This document shows, one piece after another, positions 26,429 through 35,090 of a stretch of 64,000 nt of DNA (position 1 is its first letter; the number at the start of each line of letters is the position of its first letter). The stretch is from Chitinophaga sp. (lineage in GTDB: Bacteria > Bacteroidota > Bacteroidia > Chitinophagales > Chitinophagaceae). The translations under genes and the position numbers were made by a program. The stretch covers positions 186,001 through 250,000 of the forward strand of contig NZ_JAGHZS010000007.1 in assembly GCF_017745275.1 (NCBI RefSeq). The letters run 5' to 3'. Under the pieces are notes generated by a model that saw only the letters and a program-made list of their open reading frames with translations, was not told where the DNA came from and ran no database searches.

Positions 26429-27448
26429 TTATTTAGTCATCCATTGTTGGAGGATGCGTCCTATTTTTTCAAATTCAATCAGGAAACCGTCATGACCATA
26501 CGTAGAATCTATTTCATGATAAGTTGCCCAGGGAAGGTGGGCGGCCATAAACTGTTGTTCTTCCGGTGGACATAAAATATCACTGCTGATGCCTATTAGC
26601 AGTGTTGGTTGCTGAATATGAGATAGGGTAGCGGTAATATTTTCGTGGCGGCCACGTGCAATGTTATGGCTGTCCATCGCTTTGGTGAGCAGCCAGTAGG
26701 TTTGCGCGTTGAAGCGTTTCACCAGTTTATCGCCCTGGTAGTTGATATAGGAAGAAGCCCGGAAGTGATCGGTTTTTTCTTTGTCTTCATCCGACTGTGC
26801 CTTTACAAAAGTCTGGTAATTGCGATAGGTGAGCATGCCAATAGCCCTGGCAGCCTTGAGTCCTTTTGAACCGGCATGGTGGTTATCGTCCTGCCAGGTG
26901 GCATCGGCTTCTATGGCCAGTCGCTGCGCGGTATGTATCGCAATACCCCAGGCACTTTCAGCGGCACCTGTACAGAGCAGGAATAAACGGTCAATGATGT
27001 CAGGTTCTGTCAGCGACCATTCCAGCGCCTGGTAACCGCCCATAGAGCCACCAATCAGTAAATGGATACGTGGTATCTGCAAGTGCTCCCTTAATAGTAC
27101 ATGCGCTTGCACCATGTCCCTGATGGTAATCGCCGGGAAGCTTTGATACCAGGGCCTTCCGGTGTCAGGATTCGTAGTATGAGGACCACTGCTGCCATAA
27201 CAGGAACCAATGATATTGGCGCACACAATGAAATGCCGCTCGGGATCTATCGGTTTACCGGCGCCTATTAAGCCCGTCCACCAGTCAGCTACATCGCTGT
27301 TTGCGGTTAACGCATGACATACCCATACTACATTACTGCCATCGGCATTCATCGTTCCATACGTATGATACGCGATATGTAATCCTGGTAATACCTGACC
27401 GGATTCTAACCGGAATGCTGCTTGACTGTAAAATACCTTTGCCGACAA
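26429..27448 (-). CDS. metX: Homoserine O-acetyltransferase
   Basis: An alpha/beta-hydrolase-fold enzyme that acetylates homoserine with acetyl-CoA, the first committed step of methionine synthesis (some members use succinyl-CoA). Motifs: AYHTYGTMN near the start, nucleophile Ser in LIGGSMGGYQALEW, the acid Asp in GISSDILCPPEEQ, and His in YGHDGFL close to the end. The sulfhydrylase partner lies divergently at 28044. Start: the open frame reaches an ATG at 27565, but its first residues (RITNYE) translate an ACGAATT-type heptad repeat. A TAnnTTTG box (minus TAGTTTTG, 27467-27474) lies inside the extension. A TTG at 27448 giving LSAKVFYSQAAFRLESG fits the family's N-terminus better. This start is inference. 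Confidence 0.9.
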   Translation of the reverse strand: MSAKVFYSQAAFRLESGQVLPGLHIAYHTYGTMNADGSNVVWVCHALTANSDVADWWTGLIGAGKPIDPERHFIVCANIIGSCYGSSGPHTTNPDTGRPWYQSFPAITIRDMVQAHVLLREHLQIPRIHLLIGGSMGGYQALEWSLTEPDIIDRLFLLCTGAAESAWGIAIHTAQRLAIEADATWQDDNHHAGSKGLKAARAIGMLTYRNYQTFVKAQSDEDKEKTDHFRASSYINYQGDKLVKRFNAQTYWLLTKAMDSHNIARGRHENITATLSHIQQPTLLIGISSDILCPPEEQQFMAAHLPWATYHEIDSTYGHDGFLIEFEKIGRILQQWMTK

Positions 27449-27575
27449 TGCTTTTCTGAATTTGCGCAAAACTACAATATTGCTATTAAAAAAGTAAGTA
27501 TATACATCAGGGGATTTACAGGGAGCACCCTGCGTATGTTCATAATTTGTAATTCGTAATGGCAATGGATTTATT

Positions 27576-27583
27576 TATCTTTG
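27576..27583 (+). promoter_or_regulatory. Promoter -7 box of the osmC-metZ unit
   Basis: TATCTTTG, an exact TAnnTTTG match, 19 bases before the ATG at 27603. Confidence 0.7.
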
Positions 27584-27602
27584 TTTAAGAAACGCATTAA
27601 TT

Positions 27603-28022
27603 ATGAAGATAGCATTACAAAGAGTAGACGACGGATTTAATATGGAGGCAGTAGATGAAAACGGCCACAAAGTACTGATGGACTCATCTCTGGAGAATGG
27701 CGGTAAGAATAATGGGGTAAGACCTATGCAAATGGTCATCATGGGCCTCGGCGGTTGTTCTGCCATTGATGTGATGATGATCCTGAAGAAACAACGCCAG
27801 GAAGTAGTAGATTTCCGCATCGAAATTGAAGCAGAAAGAGAAAAAGGAAAAGAACCTTCTCTCTGGGAAACCGCTCACCTGATTTTCCACTTCAAAGGTA
27901 ACATCGATCCCGATAAAGCTGCCCGTGCAGTGGAGTTGTCCATGAACAAATACTGTTCTGTAGCTGAAACCCTGCGTCAGGGAAAAACAAAACTGACCTG
28001 GGAAGTGAAATTGAATGCATAA
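27603..28022 (+). CDS. OsmC family protein (peroxiredoxin-like)
   Basis: A 139-aa cytosolic OsmC/Ohr-fold protein. It has the two conserved cysteines of the family at Cys52 (LGGCSAIDVMMIL) and Cys118 (KYCSVAETL), which reduce organic or other peroxides in Ohr/OsmC. The generic YhfA/OsmC subfamily to which this seems to belong has less defined chemistry. It is followed after 21 bp by the sulfhydrylase gene, so the two are probably co-transcribed, and it is divergent from metX. The linkage suggests a role near sulfur-amino-acid metabolism, but this is inference. Confidence 0.9.
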   Translation: MKIALQRVDDGFNMEAVDENGHKVLMDSSLENGGKNNGVRPMQMVIMGLGGCSAIDVMMILKKQRQEVVDFRIEIEAEREKGKEPSLWETAHLIFHFKGNIDPDKAARAVELSMNKYCSVAETLRQGKTKLTWEVKLNA

Positions 28023-28043
28023 ACGGTTGTAATTACCATATCC

Positions 28044-29231
28044 ATGAGCAAAGACAGAAATCAGTATCAACCGGATACCAATGCCGTAAGAATTCAAATA
28101 CCCAGAACAGATCAGATGGAACATGCTTCACCAATGTTCCTGACATCTAGTTTTTGTTTTGATAATGCAGAAGAAATGCGCGCTACGTTCGCGGATGAAA
28201 CGGACTTTAATATTTACAGTCGTTTCAGCAATCCCAACGTAGACGAATTCATACAGAAGATGTGCGCCCTCGAAGGCGGTGAAGCCGGCTATGCCACCGC
28301 TTCCGGCATGAGCGCTATCTTTGCCAGCTTCATGGCCCTGCTCAAAACAGGCGACCATTTGCTGTCGGCCCGCTCTATCTTTGGTTCTACACATACCGTT
28401 ATCACGAAGTTCCTGCCTAAATGGGGCATCGAAACTTCTTATTTCGATATGACAGATACCGCCAGTATCGAAGCCATGATAAAACCCAATACCCGGATGA
28501 TCTTCGTGGAAACACCCTCCAATCCCGGGCTGGAAATCATTGATCTCGAACTGCTGGCCAATATTGCCAATAAACATAACCTCATACTGAACGTAGACAA
28601 CTGTTTTGCTACACCGGTATTACAACGGCCTATCGCTGCCGGCGCTCACCTGGTAACGCATTCCGCTACCAAGTGGATCGACGGCCAGGGACGTGTACTC
28701 GGAGGCGTGATAGTAGGTAAGGCCGAACTCATCAAGGAAATACATACTTTCTGCAGAAGCACCGGCCCTGCCATGTCTCCGTTCAATGCGTGGGTATTGA
28801 GCAAGAGCCTGGAAACCCTGTATGTGAGAATGGAACGCCATACAGAAAGTGCACTTAAACTGGCACAGGCACTGGAAAGTAATCCGCACCTGTTGTCAGT
28901 GAAGTATCCTTTCCTGCCCAGCCATCCGCAATATGCCATTGCTAAAAAGCAAATGTCAGGCGGCGGCGGTATCGTTTGCTTCGAGCTGAAAGGCGGCCTG
29001 CAACAAGGTGTGAAGTTCCTGGATGCCTTACAACTCCTGTCACTCACGGCTAACCTGGGCGACAGCCGCAGCATTGCTTCGCATCCTGCCAGCACCACGC
29101 ATGCTAAACTCAGCGATGCCGAAAGAGCAATTGCCGGTATCACACCAGGATTGATCCGTATTTCAGTAGGACTGGAAAACATCAAAGATATTCTGGCAGA
29201 TATAGAACAGGCACTGGAAAAAAGTAAATAA
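28044..29231 (+). CDS. metZ: O-acyl-homoserine sulfhydrylase / trans-sulfuration PLP enzyme
   Basis: A 395-aa PLP enzyme of the Cys/Met metabolism family. The internal-aldimine Lys is Lys210 (THSATKWIDGQGRVLGG). The neighbouring-subunit phosphate contact is YSRFSNPN (58-65), and GYATASGMSAIF forms the cofactor pocket. It likely turns O-acetyl- or O-succinyl-homoserine plus sulfide into homocysteine, directly after MetX. The divergent metX supports a biosynthetic sulfhydrylase rather than cystathionine gamma-synthase/lyase or methionine gamma-lyase, which share the fold. The symbol is therefore tentative (metZ or metY). It is in an operon with osmC and ends at a hairpin (29243-29298). Confidence 0.88.
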   Translation: MSKDRNQYQPDTNAVRIQIPRTDQMEHASPMFLTSSFCFDNAEEMRATFADETDFNIYSRFSNPNVDEFIQKMCALEGGEAGYATASGMSAIFASFMALLKTGDHLLSARSIFGSTHTVITKFLPKWGIETSYFDMTDTASIEAMIKPNTRMIFVETPSNPGLEIIDLELLANIANKHNLILNVDNCFATPVLQRPIAAGAHLVTHSATKWIDGQGRVLGGVIVGKAELIKEIHTFCRSTGPAMSPFNAWVLSKSLETLYVRMERHTESALKLAQALESNPHLLSVKYPFLPSHPQYAIAKKQMSGGGGIVCFELKGGLQQGVKFLDALQLLSLTANLGDSRSIASHPASTTHAKLSDAERAIAGITPGLIRISVGLENIKDILADIEQALEKSK

Positions 29232-29242
29232 AAATAATTCAC

Positions 29243-29298
29243 GGAGCTGACGAAAAAGGAGTGCCCATAAGGGATTGCCGGGATCGTCAGCTCCTGTT
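29243..29298 (+). terminator. Hairpin after metZ, probable terminator
   Basis: 11-bp arms GGAGCTGACGA (29243-29253) and TCGTCAGCTCC (29284-29294) with a 30-nt loop, followed by TGTTT. The T-run is weak, so the efficiency is uncertain. Confidence 0.6.
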
Positions 29299-29382
29299 TA
29301 GCAATGTAGCGGATTAAGCACCAATAGAAGATCACACTGTATACCACCATTTCCCCGGCTAACCTCATATCATACCTGCACG

Positions 29383-30048
29383 GTGAATAAGTTATTATGT
29401 TTGTTGTTGTTAATAGGCGTAAGTCCACTATTGGTGGCGGGCCAGGTTAAATATGATCATAAGATCATTGCAATACTGCCTATGAAAACGGCCTTCATAA
29501 AATACGCCTCTGTAACAGACAGCAGTATAAAAGAATACCGCGCGTTGGAATTAAAATACGGTGTGGAGCTACAAGAGGCACTATACCATGTTATTACAGC
29601 CGATACTAATCGCTTACTGGTAGCTGTTCAGCCCTGGGAAGTAACAGATAGCATATTGAAACGGGCAGGAGTTGACTTCCTGAAGTTGCCTTATCTCAAT
29701 ATGGTAGCCATTGCCAGGCTATTAAAGGTAGATGCCTGTATTGTGACTACTGTAAATCCTATTATACCTATGCGTGGGGGAGCCAGAGGTGCGGCAATAG
29801 GTGGAACTCCATTGGCAGCATTGGCAGCCTCCCTGGCCAGTGGAGCTGCATCTCAGGGATTGACCAACCTGATGACGAAGGGTAACAAAAATTTCTACTA
29901 TACGCTGGTAGATGGAAAATCCGGTGAGGACGTGTGGTCATTATCAGATGAAGTATCTTCTGAAGACCTGGCATTAAGTAAAGAAGGCATTGTTTGTTCT
30001 CATAAAATGTTCTGGCGTTTTAAAAAACGATTTCCCTATTGCGATTAG
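29383..30048 (+). CDS. Exported protein of unknown function
   Basis: A 221-aa protein with a signal peptide (MNKLLCLLLLIGVSPLLVAG). GTG start at 29383: no ATG in the frame is placed to keep the signal peptide. The mature part (KIIAILPMKTAFIKYASV, then LLKVDACIVTTVNPIIP) resembles the alternating strands of TolB-N/CsgG-like or DUF799-type periplasmic domains. A glycine-rich stretch (RGGARGAAIGGTPLAALAASLASGAASQG, about 140-168) may be a membrane-inserting or flexible segment. C-terminal KNFYYTLVDGKSGEDVWSLSDE suggests a beta-sheet. The neighbours do not reveal a function. Confidence 0.6.
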   Translation: MNKLLCLLLLIGVSPLLVAGQVKYDHKIIAILPMKTAFIKYASVTDSSIKEYRALELKYGVELQEALYHVITADTNRLLVAVQPWEVTDSILKRAGVDFLKLPYLNMVAIARLLKVDACIVTTVNPIIPMRGGARGAAIGGTPLAALAASLASGAASQGLTNLMTKGNKNFYYTLVDGKSGEDVWSLSDEVSSEDLALSKEGIVCSHKMFWRFKKRFPYCD

Positions 30049-30087
30049 CCCTGGTATTTATTGCGTTTTTCTGCTTATATTAGAAAG

Positions 30088-30441
30088 ATGAAATCCTTTG
30101 CACATTTTATCCTGATCCTCATTGTGGCTTATGTAGCCGGTATGGTATTGCCCTGGTGGAGTGTGGCACTTGTTGCTTTCCTTGTCACCCTGCTGATGCC
30201 CTTGTCTCCCGGAAAATCTTTTTTCAGTGCTTTCCTCAGCATCTTTGTGCTATGGATGATGCTGGCTTTTTATATGGATGTAAGAAACGATCATATACTG
30301 GCCAACAGGATGAGTGAAATGATTTTGAAAGTGCGCAGCGCCCCGTTGATGGGTGTGATAAGCGCCTTTCTGGGGGCGCTGGTAGCCGGTTTTGGCGCTA
30401 CTACCGCCGCCTTCCTGAGAGCAGCTAAAAAGCCGGCCTGA
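30088..30441 (+). CDS. Small multi-pass membrane protein, unknown
   Basis: A 117-aa, very hydrophobic protein with about four transmembrane segments: 4-24, 26-42 (after PWW), 48-66 and 89-112, the last glycine-rich. The start is the ATG at 30088 after AGAAAG; a TTG 27 bases upstream is less likely. The sequence MRNDHILANRMSEMI between helices 3 and 4 is the only long polar stretch. I do not recognise a family. It sits between the exported protein and the DUF5686 gene on the same strand. Confidence 0.6.
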   Translation: MKSFAHFILILIVAYVAGMVLPWWSVALVAFLVTLLMPLSPGKSFFSAFLSIFVLWMMLAFYMDVRNDHILANRMSEMILKVRSAPLMGVISAFLGALVAGFGATTAAFLRAAKKPA

Positions 30442-30512
30442 TTACTACTTATCATGGCTGTTAAACTTCTGATAAAACAGCTTGCCCCATAGGACGGTAA
30501 GCTGTACGCCAT

Positions 30513-30520
30513 TATTTTTG
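30513..30520 (+). promoter_or_regulatory. TAnnTTTG box just upstream of the DUF5686 gene
   Basis: TATTTTTG matches TAnnTTTG and ends only 6 bases before the ATG at 30527. If used, the mRNA would have almost no leader. Confidence 0.45.
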
Positions 30521-30526
30521 GGACTT

Positions 30527-33049
30527 ATGATGAAACAGCTGTTTGCCCTGGTTTGCATTTTCATTTCCGGTTATTGTCAGGCTAACGTGATAAACGGTCG
30601 TGTGTTGGACGACAAAAATCAGCCACTACCTTTTGCCACTGTTTTTATTAAAGGCACTACTACCGGTACTACTACTAATGCAGCAGGACAATATCACCTG
30701 GACTTACCCCCCGGACAATATACCGTCGTTTGCCAGTACATCGGATTCCGCAAAACAGAATTGCCGGTTAACGTGAACGCACCTACGCAAACACTCGACT
30801 TCCACCTGCAGCCCGTGAATATGCAGATCCGTGAAGTGGTAGTGAAGGCCAACGGCGAAGACCCTGCCTATGCCATCATCCGGCAGGCCATTAAGAAAAG
30901 ACATTTTTATCAGCAGCAGGTAAAGGAATATACCTGCATGTCCTACATCAAAGGCACCATCGGCATGAAAAATGTGCCGGCAAAATTCTTCGGGCAAAAA
31001 GTAGATAAGGACGATATGGGCGTGGATAGCACCGGCAAAGGCATGGTGTTTCTTTCTGAATCCGTGACTAAAATATCCGCCCGTCAACCGGATAAAATAA
31101 AACTGGAAGTCATCTCTTCCCGCAAAAGCGGTGGAGGATTCGGTTTGAGCTTCCCTGCCATCATCAGCTTTTATGATAATAATGTGTCAGCAGTGATCAC
31201 CCAAATGGGGCCGCGTGGCTATATTTCTCCTATCGCAGAAAATGCACTGGCTTACTATAAATACCAGTTAGAAGGCACTTTTATAGAAGATGGGAAAACT
31301 GTGAACAGGATCAAAGTAATCCCGCGCCGTAAACAGGAACCATTGTTCTCCGGAACAATTTTTATTACTGACGGCGACTGGCGCATTCATAGCACCGACT
31401 TAATCCTCACCAGCGAATACCAGTTGGAACTGATGGACACCCTGGAAATCCGTCAAACACATGTACCGGTAACGGCAGAAGTATGGCGCGTAAAAGACCA
31501 GGTGATGCGCATATCCTTCAATAAATTCGGCTTCGGCATGGGCGGCAATTTTGTGAATGTCTACTCCGATTATAACGTGCATCCTGATTTACCAGCGAAA
31601 TTCTTCGACAACACTTTCCTGAAGTATGATACCGCCTTTGATAAGCAGCAACATGCTTATTGGGATAGTATCCGCCCGGTACCACTGGAACCCGATGAGG
31701 TAAAGGATTATCATGAAAAGGACAGCGCCGCCCAGGCAGCGCGCGACTCTGCATCATCTCCCCGTTACCTGGACTCCCTGCAACGAAAGCAGAAAGGTGT
31801 GAAGTTGATGAATATATTATGGAGCGGTGTAAAGCACCGATATTATTTCCACCGCGACAGTGTTATTCAATCGCATTCACTGAACATAAAAGGCCTGGCA
31901 AAATCATTGAAATATAATACCGTAGAAGGGCTTGTGCTGGCGCTGGAACCCGAGGTGACTTTGAATACCGGTAATGAAAGCGCATTGAGCATTGCCCCCC
32001 GTATCCGCTACGGATTAAGCAATACTCACCTCAACGCCTATACGGAATTTACGTTTATCAACGAAAGCCGCATCCGCAAAAAATACGGGCGCAACACGTG
32101 GACACTGGCAGGAGGTAAGCGCATCTCCCAGTTCAACAAAGAGAATCCCATTGATAATATTGCCAACGAATTCTATACCCTGTTCCTGAAAGAAAATTAC
32201 ATGAAGTTGTATGAAAATTGGTTCGGTAATCTTCGCTACAGTCGCGTTTTTCAGACGAACGACCGTTTGTCTGTCGGACTGAATTATGAAAGCAGGATGC
32301 CTGTAGAAAATACTACCGATTTTGTTTTCTTTAAAAACGACCGGAAAGCCTTTACGCCTAATCATCCTTATGAACTGGCTAACGTGCCTTTTGAAAAGCA
32401 CCAGGCGTTGGTACTGGATGCGAGCTTTACTTTCCAGCCAGGGCAACAGTTTGTGGAGTTGCCGGATCGCAAAATACCGTTCGGCTCTAAATATCCGACG
32501 TTCGTAGTTGGTTACACCAAAGGGATTCCCAATATCGGCAACAGTATTGTTGATTTCGACAAATGGAATTTCTCCGTGAAAGACAATATGAATTTTAAAC
32601 TGCTCGGTGAGTTCCGATACCATATTGGAGTAGGGGGATTCCTCAACAGTCATAATGTACAGATTCCCGACTACCAGCATTTTAATGGTAATCAAACGTT
32701 TTACAATATTCAATACCTGAATAGTTTCCAGTTGGCGCCATATTACCGGTACAGTACTACAGCGGCCTTTTATACTACCGCCAATGTGGAACACCACTTT
32801 AATGGTTTACTGACCAATAAAATTCCCTTGTTCAACAGGCTGAAATGGAACCTGGTTGCAGGTGCCAATGCTTTTTATGTAAATGGAGATAATAACTATG
32901 TGGAAGTATTCGGGGGGCTGGAAAATATCTTTAAAATGATTCGCGTGGATGTAGTAGCTGGCTACCAGAGCCAGGAAGATACCCGTATAGGCGTGCGCGT
33001 TGGATTTGGCGGTATATTAGGCAACATTGTTAAGTTTAAGGCTGACTAA
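30527..33049 (+). CDS. DUF5686 outer-membrane protein with carboxypeptidase-like domain
   Basis: An 840-aa protein. A signal peptide (MMKQLFALVCIFISGYCQA) is followed by a CarboxypepD_reg-like beta-sandwich (VINGRVLDDKNQPLPFATVFIKGTTTGTTTNAAGQY). A large DUF5686 region follows, with beta-barrel-like strands in the C-terminal half and an ending RIGVRVGFGGILGNIVKFKAD. Such proteins are outer-membrane located and widespread in Bacteroidota; their role is not defined. The frame is open to a TTG at 30482, but the signal peptide and the TAnnTTTG box at 30513-30520 favour the ATG at 30527 (or 30530). A Ser/Asp/Ala-rich region near residues 395-420 may be a linker. Confidence 0.88.
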   Translation: MMKQLFALVCIFISGYCQANVINGRVLDDKNQPLPFATVFIKGTTTGTTTNAAGQYHLDLPPGQYTVVCQYIGFRKTELPVNVNAPTQTLDFHLQPVNMQIREVVVKANGEDPAYAIIRQAIKKRHFYQQQVKEYTCMSYIKGTIGMKNVPAKFFGQKVDKDDMGVDSTGKGMVFLSESVTKISARQPDKIKLEVISSRKSGGGFGLSFPAIISFYDNNVSAVITQMGPRGYISPIAENALAYYKYQLEGTFIEDGKTVNRIKVIPRRKQEPLFSGTIFITDGDWRIHSTDLILTSEYQLELMDTLEIRQTHVPVTAEVWRVKDQVMRISFNKFGFGMGGNFVNVYSDYNVHPDLPAKFFDNTFLKYDTAFDKQQHAYWDSIRPVPLEPDEVKDYHEKDSAAQAARDSASSPRYLDSLQRKQKGVKLMNILWSGVKHRYYFHRDSVIQSHSLNIKGLAKSLKYNTVEGLVLALEPEVTLNTGNESALSIAPRIRYGLSNTHLNAYTEFTFINESRIRKKYGRNTWTLAGGKRISQFNKENPIDNIANEFYTLFLKENYMKLYENWFGNLRYSRVFQTNDRLSVGLNYESRMPVENTTDFVFFKNDRKAFTPNHPYELANVPFEKHQALVLDASFTFQPGQQFVELPDRKIPFGSKYPTFVVGYTKGIPNIGNSIVDFDKWNFSVKDNMNFKLLGEFRYHIGVGGFLNSHNVQIPDYQHFNGNQTFYNIQYLNSFQLAPYYRYSTTAAFYTTANVEHHFNGLLTNKIPLFNRLKWNLVAGANAFYVNGDNNYVEVFGGLENIFKMIRVDVVAGYQSQEDTRIGVRVGFGGILGNIVKFKAD

Positions 33050-33119
33050 TAATGATGCCGGGGATTCCGTTACCCAATGTGGTAGCGAAATCCCCGTATC
33101 TCCACACGCACATGCGCTA

Positions 33120-33245
33120 TCAGAACTTCACGGATTTCTTTCTGCTGCTTTTCAGTTCTTTCTTTTCGTCAAAGAAATAAGCTAATAGTCTGTAGATCCA
33201 GATACCAACTACTGCATAAATAAAGTAAGTAATGTAAATACTCAT
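33120..33245 (-). CDS. Possible 41-aa single-pass membrane protein
   Basis: A short ORF in the gap after the DUF5686 gene. ATG at 33245 and TGA at 33120 encode MSIYITYFIYAVVGIWIYRL, then LAYFFDEKKELKSSRKKSVKF. The N-terminal ~24 residues form one hydrophobic helix, followed by a strongly charged, Lys/Ser-rich tail. That is a composition pattern of real small membrane proteins rather than random ORFs. No family, RBS or promoter could be named. Confidence 0.45.
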   Translation of the reverse strand: MSIYITYFIYAVVGIWIYRLLAYFFDEKKELKSSRKKSVKF

Positions 33246-33502
33246 AACATAACATTTTCGGGTTAAACAATATTGCTTCTCTTAACCAATTTTCAAAAAG
33301 GGTGCCAATCGGGGTTGTAACGTGTATGCAAATTTATATACAATAATTATCAAATAGTTATAAAATCAAAAATATTTTTTTTACGATAAATGAACCTTTG
33401 GTTGATTAATTACGTTAGTAAGGTAAGCATATTTGGACAAGCGCTGTGCACATTTTACTCACACGTACGTACCAAATGATCCTTGTTTATTGAATTATCA
33501 GT
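33246..33502. other. AT-rich intergenic region
   Basis: No gene seen. A near-match CATATTTG to the promoter box lies close to 33427-33434, and poly-T at 33370-33381. It likely holds the promoter of the small membrane protein at 33503. Confidence 0.3.
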
Positions 33503-33709
33503 ATGAGAAAATTAGCCCTTTATGCGCTGCTGGCAGGAATTATCCTGGCCGCCGCTGCCTACATCACGGAATGGAATGATCTGCCAGGTGCAGTGGAATT
33601 GAGAACCCCCGGTTTTATTGGTTATATCTTCATTATCAGTGCAATAGCCTGGTTCTCTTTACAGGTATTGTACGATTGGGGCAAAGAAGCAGACCCATAT
33701 CATTATTGA
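33503..33709 (+). CDS. Small two-helix membrane protein, unknown
   Basis: A 68-aa protein. Helix 1 is at about 4-20 (LALYALLAGIILAAAAY). The polar linker ITEWNDLPGAVELRTPG may lie outside. Helix 2 is at about 38-56 (FIGYIFIISAIAWFSLQVL), with a charged tail YDWGKEADPYHY. Clear start context (TCAGTATGAGAAAATT). I do not recognise a family. It is followed by the trhO promoter. Confidence 0.6.
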   Translation: MRKLALYALLAGIILAAAAYITEWNDLPGAVELRTPGFIGYIFIISAIAWFSLQVLYDWGKEADPYHY

Positions 33710-33727
33710 TATTCGGCTGTTTTTTGC

Positions 33728-33735
33728 TACCTTTG
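33728..33735 (+). promoter_or_regulatory. Promoter -7 box of trhO
   Basis: TACCTTTG, an exact TAnnTTTG match, with TTG about 19 bases upstream (in ATTATTGATA). It leaves a leader of about 80 nt before the ATG at 33822. Confidence 0.7.
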
Positions 33736-33821
33736 CGCCCTGATTAGCTGCTTTTTATGAAGAAAAAGCACTGATTGAATTTTGTTCACGACGCAGGTGT
33801 CCTTAAAATTCAGGCGAAATT

Positions 33822-34841
33822 ATGGCATTACACAACAGAGTATCTGCCGCCGAGTTGAAACAACGGCTGGCAAAAGAAACATTTAAACGCGTTACTATTT
33901 CTTTCTACCAGTACGCGAAAATTCCCGACCCACAGGCATTCCGGGATCAGTTATACACGGATCTCTTTAAGCTCAACACATTCGGACGTATTTATGTAGC
34001 CCACGAAGGCATCAATGCACAGATCAGCGTGCCTGAACATCATTTTGAGGCGTTTAAGCAACAGTTATACGCTATCGACTTTCTCAACGGCATCCGGTTG
34101 AATATCGCAGTAGATGACGACGGCAAATCCTTCTTTGTATTGAAGATCAAAGTAAGGGATAAAATAGTGGCTGATGGTATCGAGGATCCTTCTTTCGATA
34201 TGGCAAACCGCGGCCGCTACGTCAACGCGCAAGCCTTCAATGAACTCACTGAAGATCCGGATACCGTGATTGTAGATATGCGCAATCACTATGAGTATGA
34301 AGTGGGACATTTTGATGGCGCCATTGAAGTGCCTTCAGATACTTTCCGCGATCAGTTGCCTATGGCAGTGGATATGCTGGCCGATAAGAAAGACAAAAAC
34401 ATTATCATGTACTGCACCGGTGGGATCCGCTGCGAAAAGGCATCAGCCTACATGCTTCACAATGGATTTAAAAATGTATTCCACCTCGAAGGAGGAATCA
34501 TTGAATACACCAACAAAGCAAAAGAACAGGGACTACCCATTAAATTCAAAGGTAAAAACTTTGTATTCGATGACCGGTTGGGAGAACGTATCAGCGATGA
34601 TATCATCAGCCAGTGTCACCAATGCGGCGCACCTTGTGATAGTCACACCAACTGCTTGAACGACGGCTGCCACCTGCTTTTCATTCAATGTGAGGAATGC
34701 GCAAAAAAATACGACGGCTGCTGCAGTGAATCCTGTCAGACAACACACGCACTCCCCGCGGAAGAACAGGCGGAACTGCGCAAAGGAGTAGAAAAAGGAT
34801 TGATGTTTAATAAATCAAGACGCAGAAGAATACCAGAATAA
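33822..34841 (+). CDS. trhO: tRNA uridine(34) hydroxylase TrhO (YceA-type rhodanese)
   Basis: A 339-aa enzyme that makes 5-hydroxyuridine at the wobble position of tRNAs in an oxygen-dependent reaction. The N-terminal acylphosphatase-like/ferredoxin-like domain covers about 15-105 (YVAHEGINAQISVPE). The rhodanese domain covers about 120-225, with the active loop CTGGIRCEKA, the Cys pair typical of TrhO. The C-terminal cysteine-rich domain (about 262-310: CHQCGAPCDSHTNC, CHLLFIQCEECAKKYDGCC) probably binds metal. Length and domain order match the E. coli protein. It is monocistronic, with its own promoter and terminator. Confidence 0.95.
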   Translation: MALHNRVSAAELKQRLAKETFKRVTISFYQYAKIPDPQAFRDQLYTDLFKLNTFGRIYVAHEGINAQISVPEHHFEAFKQQLYAIDFLNGIRLNIAVDDDGKSFFVLKIKVRDKIVADGIEDPSFDMANRGRYVNAQAFNELTEDPDTVIVDMRNHYEYEVGHFDGAIEVPSDTFRDQLPMAVDMLADKKDKNIIMYCTGGIRCEKASAYMLHNGFKNVFHLEGGIIEYTNKAKEQGLPIKFKGKNFVFDDRLGERISDDIISQCHQCGAPCDSHTNCLNDGCHLLFIQCEECAKKYDGCCSESCQTTHALPAEEQAELRKGVEKGLMFNKSRRRRIPE

Positions 34842-34902
34842 AAAATCCGCCCCGCGTTGTTTCTTCTCGGCAGGGCGGAGTAGTTGACTATAAGATTGAA
34901 TC

Positions 34903-34930
34903 GGCCGGAGTGATCCGGCCTTTTCTTTTC
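34903..34930 (+). terminator. Rho-independent terminator after trhO
   Basis: Stem GGCCGGA (34903-34909) with TCCGGCC (34914-34920), then TTTTCTTTTC. A second hairpin (CCGCCC...GGGCGG) at about 34847-34878 precedes it. Confidence 0.8.
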
Positions 34931-34966
34931 CATAGCCATTCTATCAACCTATATGCGAACTAAAGC

Positions 34967-35090
34967 GGTTAGCTATTAGCTTTTAGCTGTTAGCTTTTAG
35001 CAAATGCAGCGAAGAATATTTTATGTTGGTCTTCGCTGCATTTGCTAAAAGCTAACAGCTAATTGCTAAAAGCTAGCTAGTGACTAATAG
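34967..35090. repeat. Heptad palindrome (element C) between trhO and the RND pump
   Basis: Perfect 30-bp inner arms (34985-35014 and 35031-35060) enclose a 16-nt loop. The core is AAATGCAGCGAAG, flanked outward by AGCTGTT/AGCTTTT-type heptads that pair imperfectly. The stop codon of the RND pump gene (35077) lies inside the right arm. The GCAGCGAA core is shared with the element at 53138. Confidence 0.88.

Noticed and set aside
29232..29382. Riboswitch near the methionine genes
   Set aside because: The only structure is a simple hairpin downstream of metZ. No SAM-riboswitch-like multi-stem fold was seen in the short space between metX and osmC either.
32015..32797. 260-aa minus-strand ORF inside the DUF5686 gene
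   Set aside because: It overlaps a recognisable outer-membrane protein over its full length and has no domain pattern of its own.
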